Assembly (NCBI GenBank): GCA_016285355.1
Contig: JAEEQP010000003.1
Span: 1 to 64,000, forward strand
Direction: 5' to 3'
From: Bacteroidales bacterium
GTDB taxonomy: Bacteria; Bacteroidota; Bacteroidia; Bacteroidales; F082
DNA: 64,000 bases
The translations under genes and the position numbers were made by a program. The notes beneath the pieces were generated by a model. It was not told the DNA's origin. It ran no database searches and saw only the letters and a program-made list of their open reading frames with translations. Within the stretch, counting starts at the first letter, position 1; every line of letters begins with the position of its first letter. This document shows, piece by piece, positions 42,541 to 57,500 of the stretch.

Positions 42541-45500
42541 GGTCACATTAAAGACGATGTAGAAGCGTGAGTAGTAGTCATCCTTATGGCCTTCGAAGGT
42601 GTAAGCGTTATTGGCCAGCATGTCGTATTGCACACCTCTAAGGTTGTCAATCAAGTAGAGCGAAGTAAAGTCGCCGTTGGCCGTGTTCCACTTTATCGTG
42701 AAGAAGTCGTCCTCCTTGGCCTCGAACCACAACGGCACACGTTGTGTACCCTCCTTGGCGAAGAGTGCCGAATAGTGCTCTTGATCATGATAGCCATAGA
42801 ACATACCGTTGCCATTGCGCAACTCGGGCAATTTCATCGCGCCGCCCCATTCGGGACGCTCAAACTCGACGACAGTAATATCGCTGCAACCATGGTCGCT
42901 GCTCAGGAAGAGGTTGACCAAAGGATATTCCGGACGCCATTCGTCATCACGGAAATGTCCATCGAAATCTCCTGTAGCACCCAACACTGACCTCGGCGCA
43001 ATCATTGTCTTGTTGAAATTCAACACTTGATTGGTGGAATCTGCCAACACAAAGAAGGCTTGGTGCGGATGCAAATATTGACCCGCGTATGCGCCATTCT
43101 TTGACCCATTTCTCGGATATACAAGGAATGCACTTTCAGGATAGTCCCTGTAACCATCGGCATCATAAATATAATAGAACGCTTCAGCTCCAAGCTCATT
43201 CGCCTCTGCAAATTCATCAAAATTCATGTAGCCGTGGAATGGGTTGCCCACCAAATTCCAACCAGTGCAGAATGTTCCCTCTTTCGTAAGTTTGATAGAC
43301 GCTTCCGAGTTGAGTGTACCGTGACTCTGCAAGAAAGTCGGGATGGAGATGGACGCCATATAGCCTTTACCTATGATTAGCGAGTTCTCGTTCTTGTTCA
43401 AATAGTCTTCCTTACCATAATTATTCGGGTCGCCATAATAGTCCAAATGGTGGTGAGGTTCATCACTGTGCCAGTGGTTGGGGCCATTACGCTTGAAGTT
43501 GACCCAGTGGTATTGAGGCTCGTACCAAGTGAAGAGGTCCATACCGTAAGGATAACGGTTCTTGAGCTCATTGCCCACCAAATAAGCTTCGTCGCTGTTA
43601 GAATTCAAAATGAACAAGTTGTTCAAGTTGGCATCAAACAGGTTACCACGACTGGTCGGGAAATAACCATCGAAATCGGAATACTCCTTCATCCAATACC
43701 GATTGTCTCCTTTATCACCATCATTGAGCCAAGTAAACTCAGTGTCCGTATTTTTCCACGGGTTGTTGTAGTGACCATCATTGTAGTAATTAGGATAATT
43801 AGTACTATTAGGATCATAGGTATTCTCATTATGACCTTGATAATTAAATCCCAACGGAGCATTACTCAACGGTGTGGAGAACATGTGCCAGTCACGCGGC
43901 AAGTCTTGGATGCCTAATCCATTCACGCCAGCGGTAGACTGCGCATGTCTACGAGAGTTGTCGAAGGTGATACCCACGTATGTGTTCTCGTAATTCGCCA
44001 AGCCACCCACCGACTTGATGGATGCATGTTCGTAGATACTCACCTTGCTTTGGGTGATTTCATTTGATGCAACGTTGACACTATTCACGTCGCCATAGAT
44101 GAACAAGTAGTCATTGTTTGTCGCGATTGCCTTGGTGCGAGCCAGTGCAGCATCCACTTCAACGCGATCACGGGCAGGGCCACCATATTGGAAGATGGAA
44201 TCGCCCAAATAGGTACCCATGCTGCGGAAGTCACCTTGGTGAGCAAGGTCACCGTCGAACTCACTCAGCATCAACACAGGAAGGTCGCCGTTGATTTCCG
44301 ACAAGCCCGGACGTGCCCAACGGGCATACTTATGACCCGTCTTGTTGTTGACGTCCACCCATTCGTTCAACAGCACGAACATGGTAGTATCAGCTTTGTT
44401 GCTTTGTACTTTGTTGTCGGCATACATGTAGCCAAGCTCGTCGGAAGTGATGACAGGGGCATAATAGCCACAATGAGCACCAACAACCCCAGTGCCTTGG
44501 TATCTCGTCATTACATAGCAGCTGTCGACTTTGGCATTTGATGTGTTGGCTCCTACGATACTGTCATAGGTCGATTCACCCAAGTTCTCAGGAGTAATCG
44601 AAGCCACATAACAGTTCTTCATCGTCGCCGATTCATTTTTACCTAACAGACCTCCTGTGACAACACCGGTAACAGCGCCATCGATGCTCAAGCCCGCATG
44701 GACGAACGAGTTGTTGATCTTACCTGATGTGGCTTTACCCACCAGACCACCCATCGTGGAACTAGCACCCACCGTCACGTCAGACGCAGCCATCGACGAG
44801 TGGACCTCGCCAGAGGTCATCTGTCCGACCAAACCGCCAGCGACAACGTTCAATCGAGCCTTTTGCGTACCGATGATTTCCATAGCAGCTTCACTGTTAG
44901 AGACCATGGCGTTGTTGCCCTCAAGGGTGCCAACCAAACCACCGATGTTGTAGGTCACTGTTTCCTCATTGCCGATGTCGATGGTATGCACAGGGTGAAT
45001 CTCTCCGCTCACCAAGAAGGTACGATTCACTGTGCCGTTAACACTGCCAAACATACCGTAGTCGTTGAGTTTGTATTGTTTATCACCCTTACCAAGGAAT
45101 TCGACATAGATATTGGTGAGGAGGTGGCCGTTTCCATCGAAAGTACCGGCAAACGACTGTTTACTCGGATCACCAACCGGCACCCACACATACTGTATCA
45201 TGTCGTAAACATCCTTGATAGTTCCTGTTTTGGCTGTTTCAAGGCTCACTATCTTACCCGAAAGGTTGTCTGCCGTCTGTCCATTCCTGCCATTCACCAC
45301 ACTGATGAGCCAAGCAAGACCTTTTTCAGAAGAAATCGAGATGTTGCCGTCAGACGCTGAATAGCCTTCTGGCTTTTGTCTCACCACATTGGCCCATGTC
45401 CAGCCGAAATACACTGTTCTGCTCGGGTCATGACTAAAGTTCTCGAAATAGGTGGTTCTCTTGGTAGCTTCACTCTGGTCGCTATGTCCGTTGACGAAGA

Positions 45501-48500
45501 ACCAATCCAAGTCATCGTAGAAGTTGTTGTTCGTCCATACAGTCTGAGCCACCTGATTCGAATTAGTCACCGTATTATAGACTTCCGCCACAGCCGAGAA
45601 GGTGTTGGTCTCGAAGGTGGGATCAGCATTGCCTCTCGGACTCGTCACTCCGATATTGGTGTTTTCATCCAAACTGTGGGTGATGTAGAGGTGCTTGTGG
45701 AAAGTAGGCAGGAACACATTGCTCTTGATAGTATCAGTATGATTGTCGTCGATGCGCAAGAATTGCTTGTTGCCAGTGATGTACACCGTGTCTGTCACGT
45801 TCACCGTGGCACCGATGTCATTGCCATCCCTATCCACGCTGCCGTCCACATAGATGGCACCGCCGTGACGGAAACCTGTCTCATGAGCATAGGCAGTGTT
45901 ATTATTATGCAGATTCAGATAGGCAGTGTCGTAGAACGCATTGGTGTACCAATACGCTGCATCGGTACTGTTGTAACCACGCATCAACACGGTGCTGTCG
46001 CCGAGGGTGAGCATCGACCCTGAACGAGTTATGATCAAAGGCTCGGTGACCAAGTCCATTTTAAACCTATGGCAAGCTGTAGGCAAATTTGACGAAGTAT
46101 CTGTAGGAATCTCGTGCATAATCACATCTTCCCTCGTGTATTTGTACAGACCGTCCAATACCACAGCTTTCATGGTAAGAGTATCTTCAACTTGCACGTC
46201 GACCATGGCACCATAGTTTGCACCAGGACCGGCATTTGACACCACAGGATACCAAGGCGATTCAGGCGTTTGAGGTGTTGCAGGCGTTATAGTAGCCTCA
46301 TCCACCCAATATTCGCCCGTGCCATAGTCAATCTTATGGTTGCTCATCTTGTGGCCGCCCGGGTAACGGAAGAGCTTCAGCGGGAGCTTGTGGTTAATGC
46401 CGTTGCCATTAGTGTTGGGTAGAGTATCACCTCTCACGATTTCCTTCTCGTCCGCAGCCGACAGTGCGCCGACCACATAGATGATGTCGGTCTCGTAAGA
46501 AAACTTATCCACGGGATACTGCTCATTGACGATACCAGAGTTTGTAGTACCATCATTCACCTTTCCAAAGATGGTCTTCTTGGGTTTGTTGGGATAACGT
46601 CCTGCCTCAATGTCCACGGACTTCAAGACGTCTCTACCCCAGCCACGGGTACCATCAACATACCAACGACGTTCGTTCTTGGCAGCCACCCAGTAGCGGT
46701 ATTCCTGAACATCGTTCCTGCCATGGGCGAGCAGGTATGGATGGAGGTAAGGATGCTGATTCGTTTTGGTGTATTGAGCACCATCATCAGTGAAAAAGTT
46801 GTAGGGAGTGTTGTAGCTAAGGAAGCCACCGTCCGACAAGTTGCCTTCGGTCAATTCCGGGATAGCCGTATAATCCGAGTATTTCGGACGAGCATAGGCA
46901 AAGCTCTCTTCGAGGTAATACGGCTCGTAGGCATCGCCTCTCATACGGAAGAAGCCTTCCAATTGGCCGTATCTGGTTTTGCCGTCAGTTTCGTCCTTGT
47001 AACGCACTCTCAGCTTCGACTTGTCGTTGAAGATAATGACGTTCTCATAGGCTGTCGCCAAGAGTACAGGAGTAGTAGTAGCGCCATTAGTAGTCAAACG
47101 GTACAAACTGGCCTCTTCTGGCGAGTCGCCTTGAATGCCAACCACATCCCAAGTATCTTGTGCTCCCATGTGGTTATAAGCCGATTCGGTGCCTGAAGGC
47201 AGATACACGCTCTTGACCAACTTGACGGTATCAATCATAACTGAATCATACTGGGCACCTGAACCCAACACAAGGCCGCTGGCATTGGCGACATACAAGC
47301 CATCATAAATCTTCTCAATACCAAACTTTCGATTCACATTAGGAACGCTGATGTCGTAGGCACCAGAAAGGTTCATGTTGATATTCTCAAGCACAACGGT
47401 GCCGCCACGCTGGATAGTAGTCAATGTACGAGTGGCTTGCGTCAGCTCGTCGCCTGAGTTGCGGGCGCCGTAGTTCCTGACGAGGATGTTGTGGCTTTCC
47501 TCACCCGCCTCACAGTTGTTGCCGCTGCCGTAAATGCCGCCGCCATTGCTGCCGATGTACATGTAAGGATTGTTAGTTGATCCAACATTGTGTTCCGAGT
47601 CGTAGCCCGTACCGTCGATGTAGATGTTGCTATAGCCTGACACGGCATACTTGCCCCAAGTTGAGTCATGAACCATGTCGGCACCGGCATACACATTGCC
47701 AAAGATGTTGAGCGAGTCCATAACGATTGTGGCTGGTTTATGGATGTTGGCTTCGCCTATCTCTGTCAGGTTTGCACTCTCGATGGCGTTCTTGCCAATC
47801 AGGATGCCCACAGAGCCACCAACAAGACCGCCACGCTCCGGGTCAGTTATGATGCCTTCGATGTCGCCACCATAACCTGCGCCAAACACATTGCCTCTGA
47901 CGGTGCCTCCACTCATGTTGATAAAGGAAGCCCATTTATCAGCCTGGCCATCACTAACACTGTCGATGGAGTTGTGGCTACATCCGTACAAGTTGCCACA
48001 GATGGTGCCGCCCCACATGTTGACCCAACGCGGTGCCTTGTTCGGACGGGCCGCAGGAATGTCGCGGCTGCCGCCAAACACATGGTCGTGGACTATACCG
48101 GCTGACATGTTCACCACCTTATAGTCACTCACCACACTACGGCTTCCGCCGCCATACACGTTATTCCAAACCACGGGCGTGTAATACTTTCCTTGACTGT
48201 TTTTTCTTTCAGACTGCATGATGTTGACCGTAGCGTGTCCAAACACCTCGCCTGCTGTCGGGCTGACAGTGCCGTTTGTCTGAATGAGGCCACGACCGCC
48301 GCCATACACATTGCCGTGCAAGAAGTCTTCGTTTTCTTGACCTATGACGCCACCCTTCACATCAACGAGGGTGTTCTGTCTCACGTGGCCGTCCTCGCCG
48401 CCTCCGAACACCGAGCCATAAATCATTGCGACGCTGTCGATAGTCACATGAGTGTTCTTGACGTAAGCCAATTCCTTATACTCCTCATGTTCATCATCGG

Positions 48501-51500
48501 CGATAATGCCGTGGCCTGAGCCAAACACATTGCCATAGTCCCTATAATTGTAGTTGTTGCTACTACTGCCTTCGCTGGCGAAGCCGATGATACCGCCAAC
48601 AATGTTGACAGTGGCCAAGCCAGTATTCTGGACATTGGCATCGCCCACCGACGAGAGGTTGCCGCCACCATACACGCTACGGACGATACGACCGCCATAG
48701 ATATTGACGTAGGTGTTGATGCCCACCCTACCGGCAGTTTCGCTGTATTTCCATGTAGTGTCAGCTTCTGGTGTACCTGGATTTGTAATGCTTGCAATAT
48801 ACTGATCTACACCACGACCACCGCCATACACATTGCCGTGGTAGTAGTTAGTGCACGGATCTAAATTGGCACCGTCAGCATAGCTCGCACCACCGATTTG
48901 TCCACCATACACATTGACGTGTGTGTTTTGTAGTACGTGGCCGTCCTCACCTGAGCCGAACACCGAGCCTTCAATCCAAGTCATGAAGTTTCCTTCTCTT
49001 TCCTTGATGTTCACCGTGGTTTCTTTCACCTGTGCCAAGCGGGTATAGATGTGGTCGGACGGACCTGCGATGCCCTTGCCACCACCATACACGTTACCGC
49101 CCACGCGCTCGTCAGGATGGGTCGGGTCAAAGGAATGGCCGATGACAATATTGCCTGTCTGCCCGTTTTCATCATCGCCACCGATGTTGACGGTAATGAA
49201 GCCGTGGCCGTCGCCGTCTTGCATGTCAAAACCTGAAGGATAATCCAAATCATTGACACCAACCGAACCCAATCGACCGCCGCCAAAGACCGAACCAAGC
49301 ATGGTGCCTTTCCTGACGTTGATGGTAACGTTGCCACCCACACGGCCGGTGGCTTCGTGTGCTGCTTCGTAGTTGCGGCCTCCACCGAAGATGTTACCGT
49401 CCCAAGTGGTAGTACCCCAAGTGCCAAGGGTGCCGCCGTTCATGTCAATCAGTGCATCACCGACCACATGGCCGTCCTCGCCTCCACCGAAGATGGAACC
49501 GAACACGAGGGCCTCGTCCTTCACTACAACATGGGTGTTGTTCACCTTGCCGAAGTCCTTGTAAATGTAGGCAGGCTGTCCCATACCGCCGCCATACAAG
49601 TAGGCATTGACGCCGCTCATGTCCAAAGGACCAAGTTTGCCGCCGCTCATTTCAACGTAAGTATTGCCCGTGGGCTTGCCATTGGGATCAGTGGTATAAT
49701 TGCCGTTTTCGTCAACGGTGCCTATGCTGGCCAATGCACCTCCGCCGTAAATCTTGTTGCGGATTAAAGGTTCTTTGCCACTCTTGTTCTTGATATAGAC
49801 TGTGTCGTTGCCGAACACGCGGCCCACTTCGGGCCAGAGGTGTTGGCCATTGGTAGTCACACTACTCTCGCTGCCCAAACCACCGCCATAGACTGAGCCA
49901 CTATAGAACAACTCGGCCAATTCGTCGTCATCCATTGTATTACCAGGCTCGCCACGGTAGACACCGATGACACTGGCGCCCTCGATGGTCACTTTGGTGT
50001 CTTTATAGACACGGCCCGACCTGCCGCCGCCAAACACATTGCCCCACACAAACGCGGTATCAGCCACGCCACCCACATTGACTTCGGTATTCTTCACCCA
50101 AGCCAAGTTACTCCTAATGGAATCGGTATAAGCTCCAAAACTAGGATCGGTTTCACTCGTTGGGATGGTGGTGGGGATTGCCATGTCGGGCTTCAGGTCG
50201 TAACCCATAGCACCGCCGAAAACATTGCCGCCGTATTGGCCTACCCATGCCGTGATGGGTTGGTCGTTGGCATCATGGCCATCCGTGGTCTTATGGTCCA
50301 CGCCGATGGTGCCGCCCGTCACGGTGACGAAGATGTGACCGTGGTCGGTACCCGCAATGGTATCACCGTTTACATCGACACCCGTGGAGGCCAAACGACC
50401 GCCACCATAGATGTTGCCGTACATTAAGCCGCCACTCATGTTGACATGGATGTTGCCTTCCACGCGGCCTGCGGTGAGATTAGAGGCCTTGAAGTTACGT
50501 CCGCCACCGAAGATGTTGCCGTCCCAAGTGGTGGTGCCCCATGTGCCGAGGGTGCCGCCGTTGAATGTCACATTGGCATCGCCCAACACGTGACCGTCGG
50601 AGCCACCGCCAAAGAGCGAACCGTGAACATGAGGCGAGGTTTGCTGACCACTTGAATTGGTTCCATTCTCAACGATGACATGGGTCTCGTTCACGTTGGA
50701 GTATTCCTTATAAGCACCAAAATGGTCGGAAGTGATGTCGACATCGACACCTTCGGAGCCGCCGTAGACGTAAGCATTGAGGCCAGTCATGTCCAAAGGA
50801 CCTACCTCGCCGCCCGTCATGTGGACGGTGGCAACGCCTTTGACCTTGGTGGTGGTGGTGCCGTTGATTTTCACCATACCGACGCTGGCCAACTCGCCGC
50901 CGCCGAAGACATTCTCCAACACTTGACCGCCTTCAATGTTGACAAAGGTATTGCCATACACACGACCTGCAATCTCCACTGGGCGCTTGTAGAGGCCGTT
51001 TGCAGTGGAGTCGTTGGCGTAATCGCCTTCAAACCTAATGTCGTTGCTGCCGAAGCCTGCGCCATACACGCTGCCGAAGTGGTAGTGATTCTTGTTGGTG
51101 GTGCCGTTGTAGTTGGGATGTTTCACATCTGTTCCGATGGTGCCGCCCTTGATGTTGACAGTGGCATTGTCGCGCACGGTGCCGAACTGGCCGCCGCCAT
51201 ACACCGAACTCTTGATGATGGTGGGCACTAAATCATCCTCCTGACTGATAGTCAGTTCGGTTTCCTTCGCCTTGCCCAAGGAAGGCCATCTGGGATTGAC
51301 GTTGCCGTTGAGCAGGGTGATACGACCCATGCAACCCGTGAACACGTTGCCACCAATGGTAGCCTCAAGTGTCTTTCCCGGATGCTGTATGGGGTCGGGG
51401 TAATAAACATATTCGTGGGGGTTGCCGATGGTGCCGCCGCTGACGTTGACGGTGATATAACCGTGGTCGGAGCCATCTTGGAATTGGCCGTAATTAGGAT

Positions 51501-54500
51501 CGTCGGGTTGGGAGAAGTGTGTACCCACCGAAGCCAAACGACCGCCGCCGTAGATGGAGCCGAGCATAGTGCCGCCCTTGATGTGGACATTGATATTGCC
51601 GCCCACTACGCCAGCCGTGAGGGCCTCACCCGAGAAGCCACGACCACCGCCGAAGATGTTGCCATCCACGTATGAGACACCGGTGGTGCCGATGACAGGA
51701 CTCGATATGAGGTTGTTCTCATCGTCGTAAGCGTTTTGGACAGTGACCGTCGCATTGCCCATCACATGGCCTTCCTCGCCACCGCCGAAGACAGAACCAT
51801 AGACGTAGCCGCCGCTGACTTCCACCGTGGCCGTTTGCACATTAGTCCAGGTGTTGAAGTTGGTGCGCGGGTCGCCCTTGCCAGCGCCGAAGATGTAGCA
51901 GGTGACGGGGTGCAAGTCAATCTGGGCCAAGGTGCGCGGCACGCCGAGGGTGCCGCCACTCATGGTGACGGTGGCTTCGCCGCCCGATTTATATTCGATA
52001 CCATTGGAATAGTCGAAATGGCCCACGTCGGTGGTTTCGCAGCCGCCATAAATGTTGGTGAGGATATGGCCACCCTTGACAATCACCGTGGTGTTGCCAT
52101 ACACTTTGCCCGACTCTCGATTCCAAACGGTGGAATCGGCGGTGTAATTATGATTTCTTACAATGTAAGGATAGTAACCCGAACCACCGCCAAACACGTT
52201 GCCGAACCAAGTCTTGCCGTCGGAAGGAACGGTGTCTTGACTCAAAAGCACAGGGTCGAAAGGCTTGTAAAGGGTAACTTCGTCATCTGTTCCGCTGTTA
52301 TAGGTTTTACCATAGTCCCAGCTGACACATTCGGCCAAAGCGTCATTCGTAGCCACATCGTGGAGATCGGAATGTTGCGTGAAATAGGTATTCGGGTTGA
52401 AGAACTGGTTAGTGCCATAGTACAAAGAATCCTTGTCATCATAATGGCCTGCGCCAATCTGTCCGCCTTTGATGGTCACCTTGGTATCGTTCAGCACGTG
52501 GCCGTTCATGGCGCCACCATACACAGAGCCTTTCACCCAAGCCGAGCGACTGACGTTGCCCGATTGGAAAAGCGTGTCGGAGATAATCACCTGAGTTTCG
52601 CCAACAGTGCCCATGAGGTCAATCAATCGCTTGTTGTTATGGACTCCTGGTGTAGTGCTACTGGGGTTGATGATGGGATAATTTGCAGGATTGCCACGCT
52701 CACCCTCGCCGCCGCCAAACACGTGGCCGACGTCGGTGTTGAATCTGAGGTTGTACTTGTCTGCGCCATTGCCTCCCACGAGGGTGTAATCCATCAACAT
52801 CCTGTCGTAGCCGATTTGTCCGCCGCTGACAGTGACCTTGGTCTTGCCCGTGCCCTCTTTCAGCGTGATATTGCCAATGGTATATGGTGTGGGATGATCC
52901 GGATCAACATTAACAGAGTTATAAAGCGGATCCAGAACATTGTCCCATTCAAACTGGCCTACGTTGCCTACTTCGCCGCCGCCGAAGACGGAGCCGAGAA
53001 TTTTGGGACGACCGATAAGTTCGCCATTCTTAACAGAGTCGGTAACGATAATCTCGGTGTTTTTGACCAAAGAGACGAGCAATGCCGAAGCTTTCGGGTG
53101 ATTGGCAATGCCCTCCATGCTGCCCTTGCCGCCGCCAAACACATCGCCCATGGGATGCTTGGTAAAGTTCTGGACGAAGGGCATAGTCACTGTAGTTCCA
53201 CCCGGATACGTTACCTGCACCGGAGTGTCGTTGCCAATCGTGCCGCCGTTCACTTTGACGAACACGTTACCGTATTTCGCGCCGTTTTCGCCCTCTTCGT
53301 CGGTGAGTATGTTGCCGTAGAGGTCGACACCCGTCAAGGCAAGACGACCGCCGCCGAAGATGGAGCCGTAGATTTGGCCGCCGCCCATGTGGACGGTGAT
53401 GTTGCCGCGCACACGGCCGGCGTTGTAGTTGGCTTTACTGTAGTTGCGGCCTCCACCGAAGATGTTGCCGTCATAACTTGTGGTGCCTTCGGTGCCCATA
53501 AGTCCGTTATAATAATAGGTATGGACATCGCCCAACACGTGGCCGTCCTCGCCACCACCGAAGGTGCTGCCCCACAAGCGGTTGGTATGGGTGCCGTTGT
53601 CCATGGACATATTCACCGTTACGTAGGCGTTGTTCACGTCAGCGAACTCGTAATAGAGGCCGCTATAAGGGCCAAGCTCCGGATGATGCGCATAGTCGAT
53701 ATAGTCCTCTTCGACGCCTTTTCCGCCGCCAAACACATAGCCATCAATACCGTTCAGGCCGCAGGGGACGTTGATGGAGTCGGCTTCAGAGGGTTCGACA
53801 ATATTACCTGACCTGTTCATGAACATGGGTGCCGGACCCACCTGGCCGCCGAAGATATTCACCATGGCCACGCCGGTGGAGTCAATGTGTGTTTGGCTTT
53901 GTTTGGGGATGTAGTCTTTGACTACTGTTTGGGTTTCGTCTGTCCAGATGACATCTCTCAAGCCCACGCTAGCCAACTCGCCACCGCCATACACGCTCCA
54001 AAGCACGTGGCCGCCGCTGATGGTGACGTTGGTGCTGTCTTTGACTAAGGCTGCGTTACGGTCGGTATCGAGACCCTGGCCACCGCCAAACACTCTACCG
54101 CCGGAAGTATGGACAATGGAGTCTAATAAAGTCGGATTGGGGTCGGGATTGGGACGGACTTGCTTTTTGACGTAACCGATGGTGCCGACCGTGCCGTCGT
54201 TCACATTGACATCAGTGCACTGCAGTACACAACCCAACTGGCCGCCGCCATACACATCGCCCAACACATGAGCGACGTTGACCGTCTCAACCGAATGGTC
54301 TTGGTTTTCTTTGGTCACCTTGTCGAGGTTGACCTGGGTGTAGATTGTGGTGGAGAATTGATCCCAGTTAAGTTCGGGATGGTTGGCGTCGACGATACCG
54401 CGACTGCCGCCGAACACATGGCCGCCATAGCTGAAGGTCTTGGGCACTTGCACTCCTCCCTCCTCAACGGTATAGTGACCATCGACATCCGAAAGCAGAC

Positions 54501-57500
54501 CAATCTTACCGTTGATGTTCACTCGGGCGAGGGTTTGGGTACTGTCGGCATCGTATTTGAGACGGATGCGCGGAGGACCCACGGTGGCCAACGAGCCGCC
54601 GCCGTACACGTTGCGGTGAATAAGACCGCCGTTGATGGTGACATTGGTAAATTGAGTCACCGAGCCTGCAGCATTACTGTATTTTTCTACTCCGTTATCT
54701 TTGTACATGGTCAAGCCAGAGCCGGCACCGTACACATTGCCACGACCCACCCAATGGAAGTGGTTCAGGTCACTGGTTCCAACCAAGCGGGATGCATAGG
54801 CTGGGTTTTTGTATTCATTGCCAATCTCGCCATCGTTGACGACGACATCGGTGCTCCAGCGCACGTGGCCGTCTTCACCACCACCATACACCGAACCATA
54901 TAAGCGCGGGCTGTTTGCGTTGGGCGTAGCTAACGTGTCTTCACCAATGGTGACATGGGTGTGGTTGACATAGGCCAAGAAGAACTCGGGATAGTAGAAA
55001 ATGCGGGGTGAGAGGAGCTGCGGCACGTTGGGGGCTGGTTCGCCACGACCGCCGCCGAACACGCTGCCCGTGGGCAGGTCGTCCTTTTCACCATTGATGG
55101 TGCCGATTTCACCACCGAAGACATTCACGTAGGTGTGGCCTGAGTTGTCGAGGTAGCCTTTCATTTCTGCTGCGTTCTCTTGGGTCCAATGCTCGCCGTA
55201 GCCAGCTTCTTGGTAAACACCCGGACCACTGGCATAGTTGGCCTTGCCCACCGAGGCGCGGTTGCCGCCGCCATACACGTTGCGCACCACATAGCCGCCG
55301 TTGATGGTGACAGAAGTATTGTTGTACACCTTGCCAGCCGAGACGCTCGTGATTTCTTTTGTCTCAGAGCCGGTTTGGATGGGTTGGCCTGTCTCTGGAT
55401 CTACTCCCCATGTGTAAATGGTTTCTTCATAGGTATCGCTGCCTTTGCCACCGCCGTAGATATTGTGTCCGACGAGGCCATTATTGAAGGTGATCTCGGT
55501 GTTGTTGTTGACGTGGCCGTTCTCGCCGCCGCCATAAAGGGCACCAGCGATGCAACGCTTAGTTGCATACGTCCAATCACTTATTGTAGGATAGAACTTG
55601 TAGACATAGTCTATACCAAGATTATTGGCTTCCGGTTTGTAGTTCTCTGGAGTGGCATTGGGGTCGGTATAGTTGACCACGACCACAGTGCTGTCCACAT
55701 TGGCGCAGTGGGCGTAGATGTAGCGCGGGCCTGCAATGCCCTTGCCGCCGCCATACACGTCGCCGTTGTCCTTACGGGCTTTCTTGAGGGCATCCTTGGC
55801 GTCAAAACTGGTATTGTTGTAAACAACCCATTGATTACCATCCTTGATATAGGGAACCAAAGTGGTTTCTTCTCCAACGGTTTCTTCAACAATGGCAACC
55901 CATTGATTACCATCCTTGATATATGGAACCATCTGATTACCTTTTTCAACCCACGGACCTATGAAGTCCTTTCCAGCGATGCCGATACGGCCTCCCTTGA
56001 CGTTGACGGTGGCGATGCCGGTGCCGTTTTCGTAATCGAACTGGTAAGGCCAGCTGATGTTGAGTGGGTGATAAAATTGGGAGCTTGTCACGGAATCGTG
56101 CTTGATGGAGTCGGTGATGTGACCAACAGAGGCCAACTCGCCGCCGCCATAGACGCTCTTCTGGATCCAACCTCCGTCGATGTTGACCTCGGTGTTGCCA
56201 AAGACGCGGCCTGCCAAGCCCATAGGCGTGTAGGGGGTGATGGAGGTTGCCGTGGTGTAGTCCGAACTACCCATGCCCGAACCATACACGTCGCGCCAGA
56301 TGGTGCCGTTCGTAATGGTCACTGTGGCATCTTTGGCCACGGTGCCCAACATGCCACCACCATAGACATTGCCCCTGATTTGGGTGCTGCTGCCGCTCAC
56401 GTTGACGTTGGTTTTCTTAGCCTTGGCTAACTCGGGCCATACGGGGTTTGGATCACCGTTCAACAGGGTCAAACGACCCATGGAGCCGCCAAAGACGTTA
56501 CCGCCTATGGTGTTGTCGTAGTAGTGATAGATCGACTCATCGTCGTTGCCGATGATGCCGCCTTTAATGTTCACCATGATGTTGCCATGTTTGTTGTCGG
56601 TATTGAGTTGGCCGTATTGCGGGTTGGGAATCGTTTGTTCTGGATGTTCCGGATCGGGGGTAATGGTCGGGCTGACGTTGTAAAGACCTACCGAAGCCAA
56701 ACGACCTCCGCCGTAGACGGAACCAAGCAAATGGCCGCCAGTCACGTTCACCACGACATTGCTGCCGACGTTACCTGCCGAGAGTGCCAAACCATCGTAG
56801 CCACGGCCACCACCAAAAATGTTGCCGTCCCAAGTGGTTTGACCCGTCGTGCCAAGCGAATCGGCACTGAAGTTCACTATGGTGCTGTCGAGCACGTGAC
56901 CGTCTTGCGAACCACCGAAGATGGAACCGTAGATTCTCGCATCGCCGCTCACGTTGACGATAGCCTTATCGACATTGGCAAAGTTCCAATAGGCATCATT
57001 GCCATCCACAACCTTGCCTCGACCGCCGCCATACAAGTAGGCATTCAAGCCAGTACCATCCAAGGGACCAAGTTCGCCGCCCGTCATGGTGACAGTGGCC
57101 ACACCCGTGGTGTCGGTAGTGAGGTCGCCACTACCCACAGAACCCAACATACCGCCGCCATAGATGCAGTTGTGAATCTTGCCGCCGGAAATGTTGACGC
57201 TGGCGTTGCCCGAAACCCATCCCAAGGTATCTGACCTTACATCACCTTGGCCGCCGCCATACACGCTACCGCACAACAAGTTCAAGTCGTAATAAGGTAT
57301 GTTCAGGCCGGGAATGATGGAATCTATCATCTGTCCTCCTTCACCTTCAACCTTGTGTACACTCATCACGCCAATCTCGCCGCTGACCATGTTCACTTCA
57401 GTATGGCCGAGGACGGAAGCCTCTTCGCCGCCGCCAAACACGTTGCCATTGACGGTGACACTTGGCCAATTGGTAAGCGTACTGGGATTAGGATAATCTG

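Noticed and set aside
51736..53811. Long plus-strand reading of 691 codons, and similar ones at 61909-63522 and 55180-56430
   Set aside because: They are antisense to the giant gene; their openness comes from the Gly-rich repeat codons read in reverse, and the peptides show Ala/Val/His-rich low-complexity sequence without any domain.
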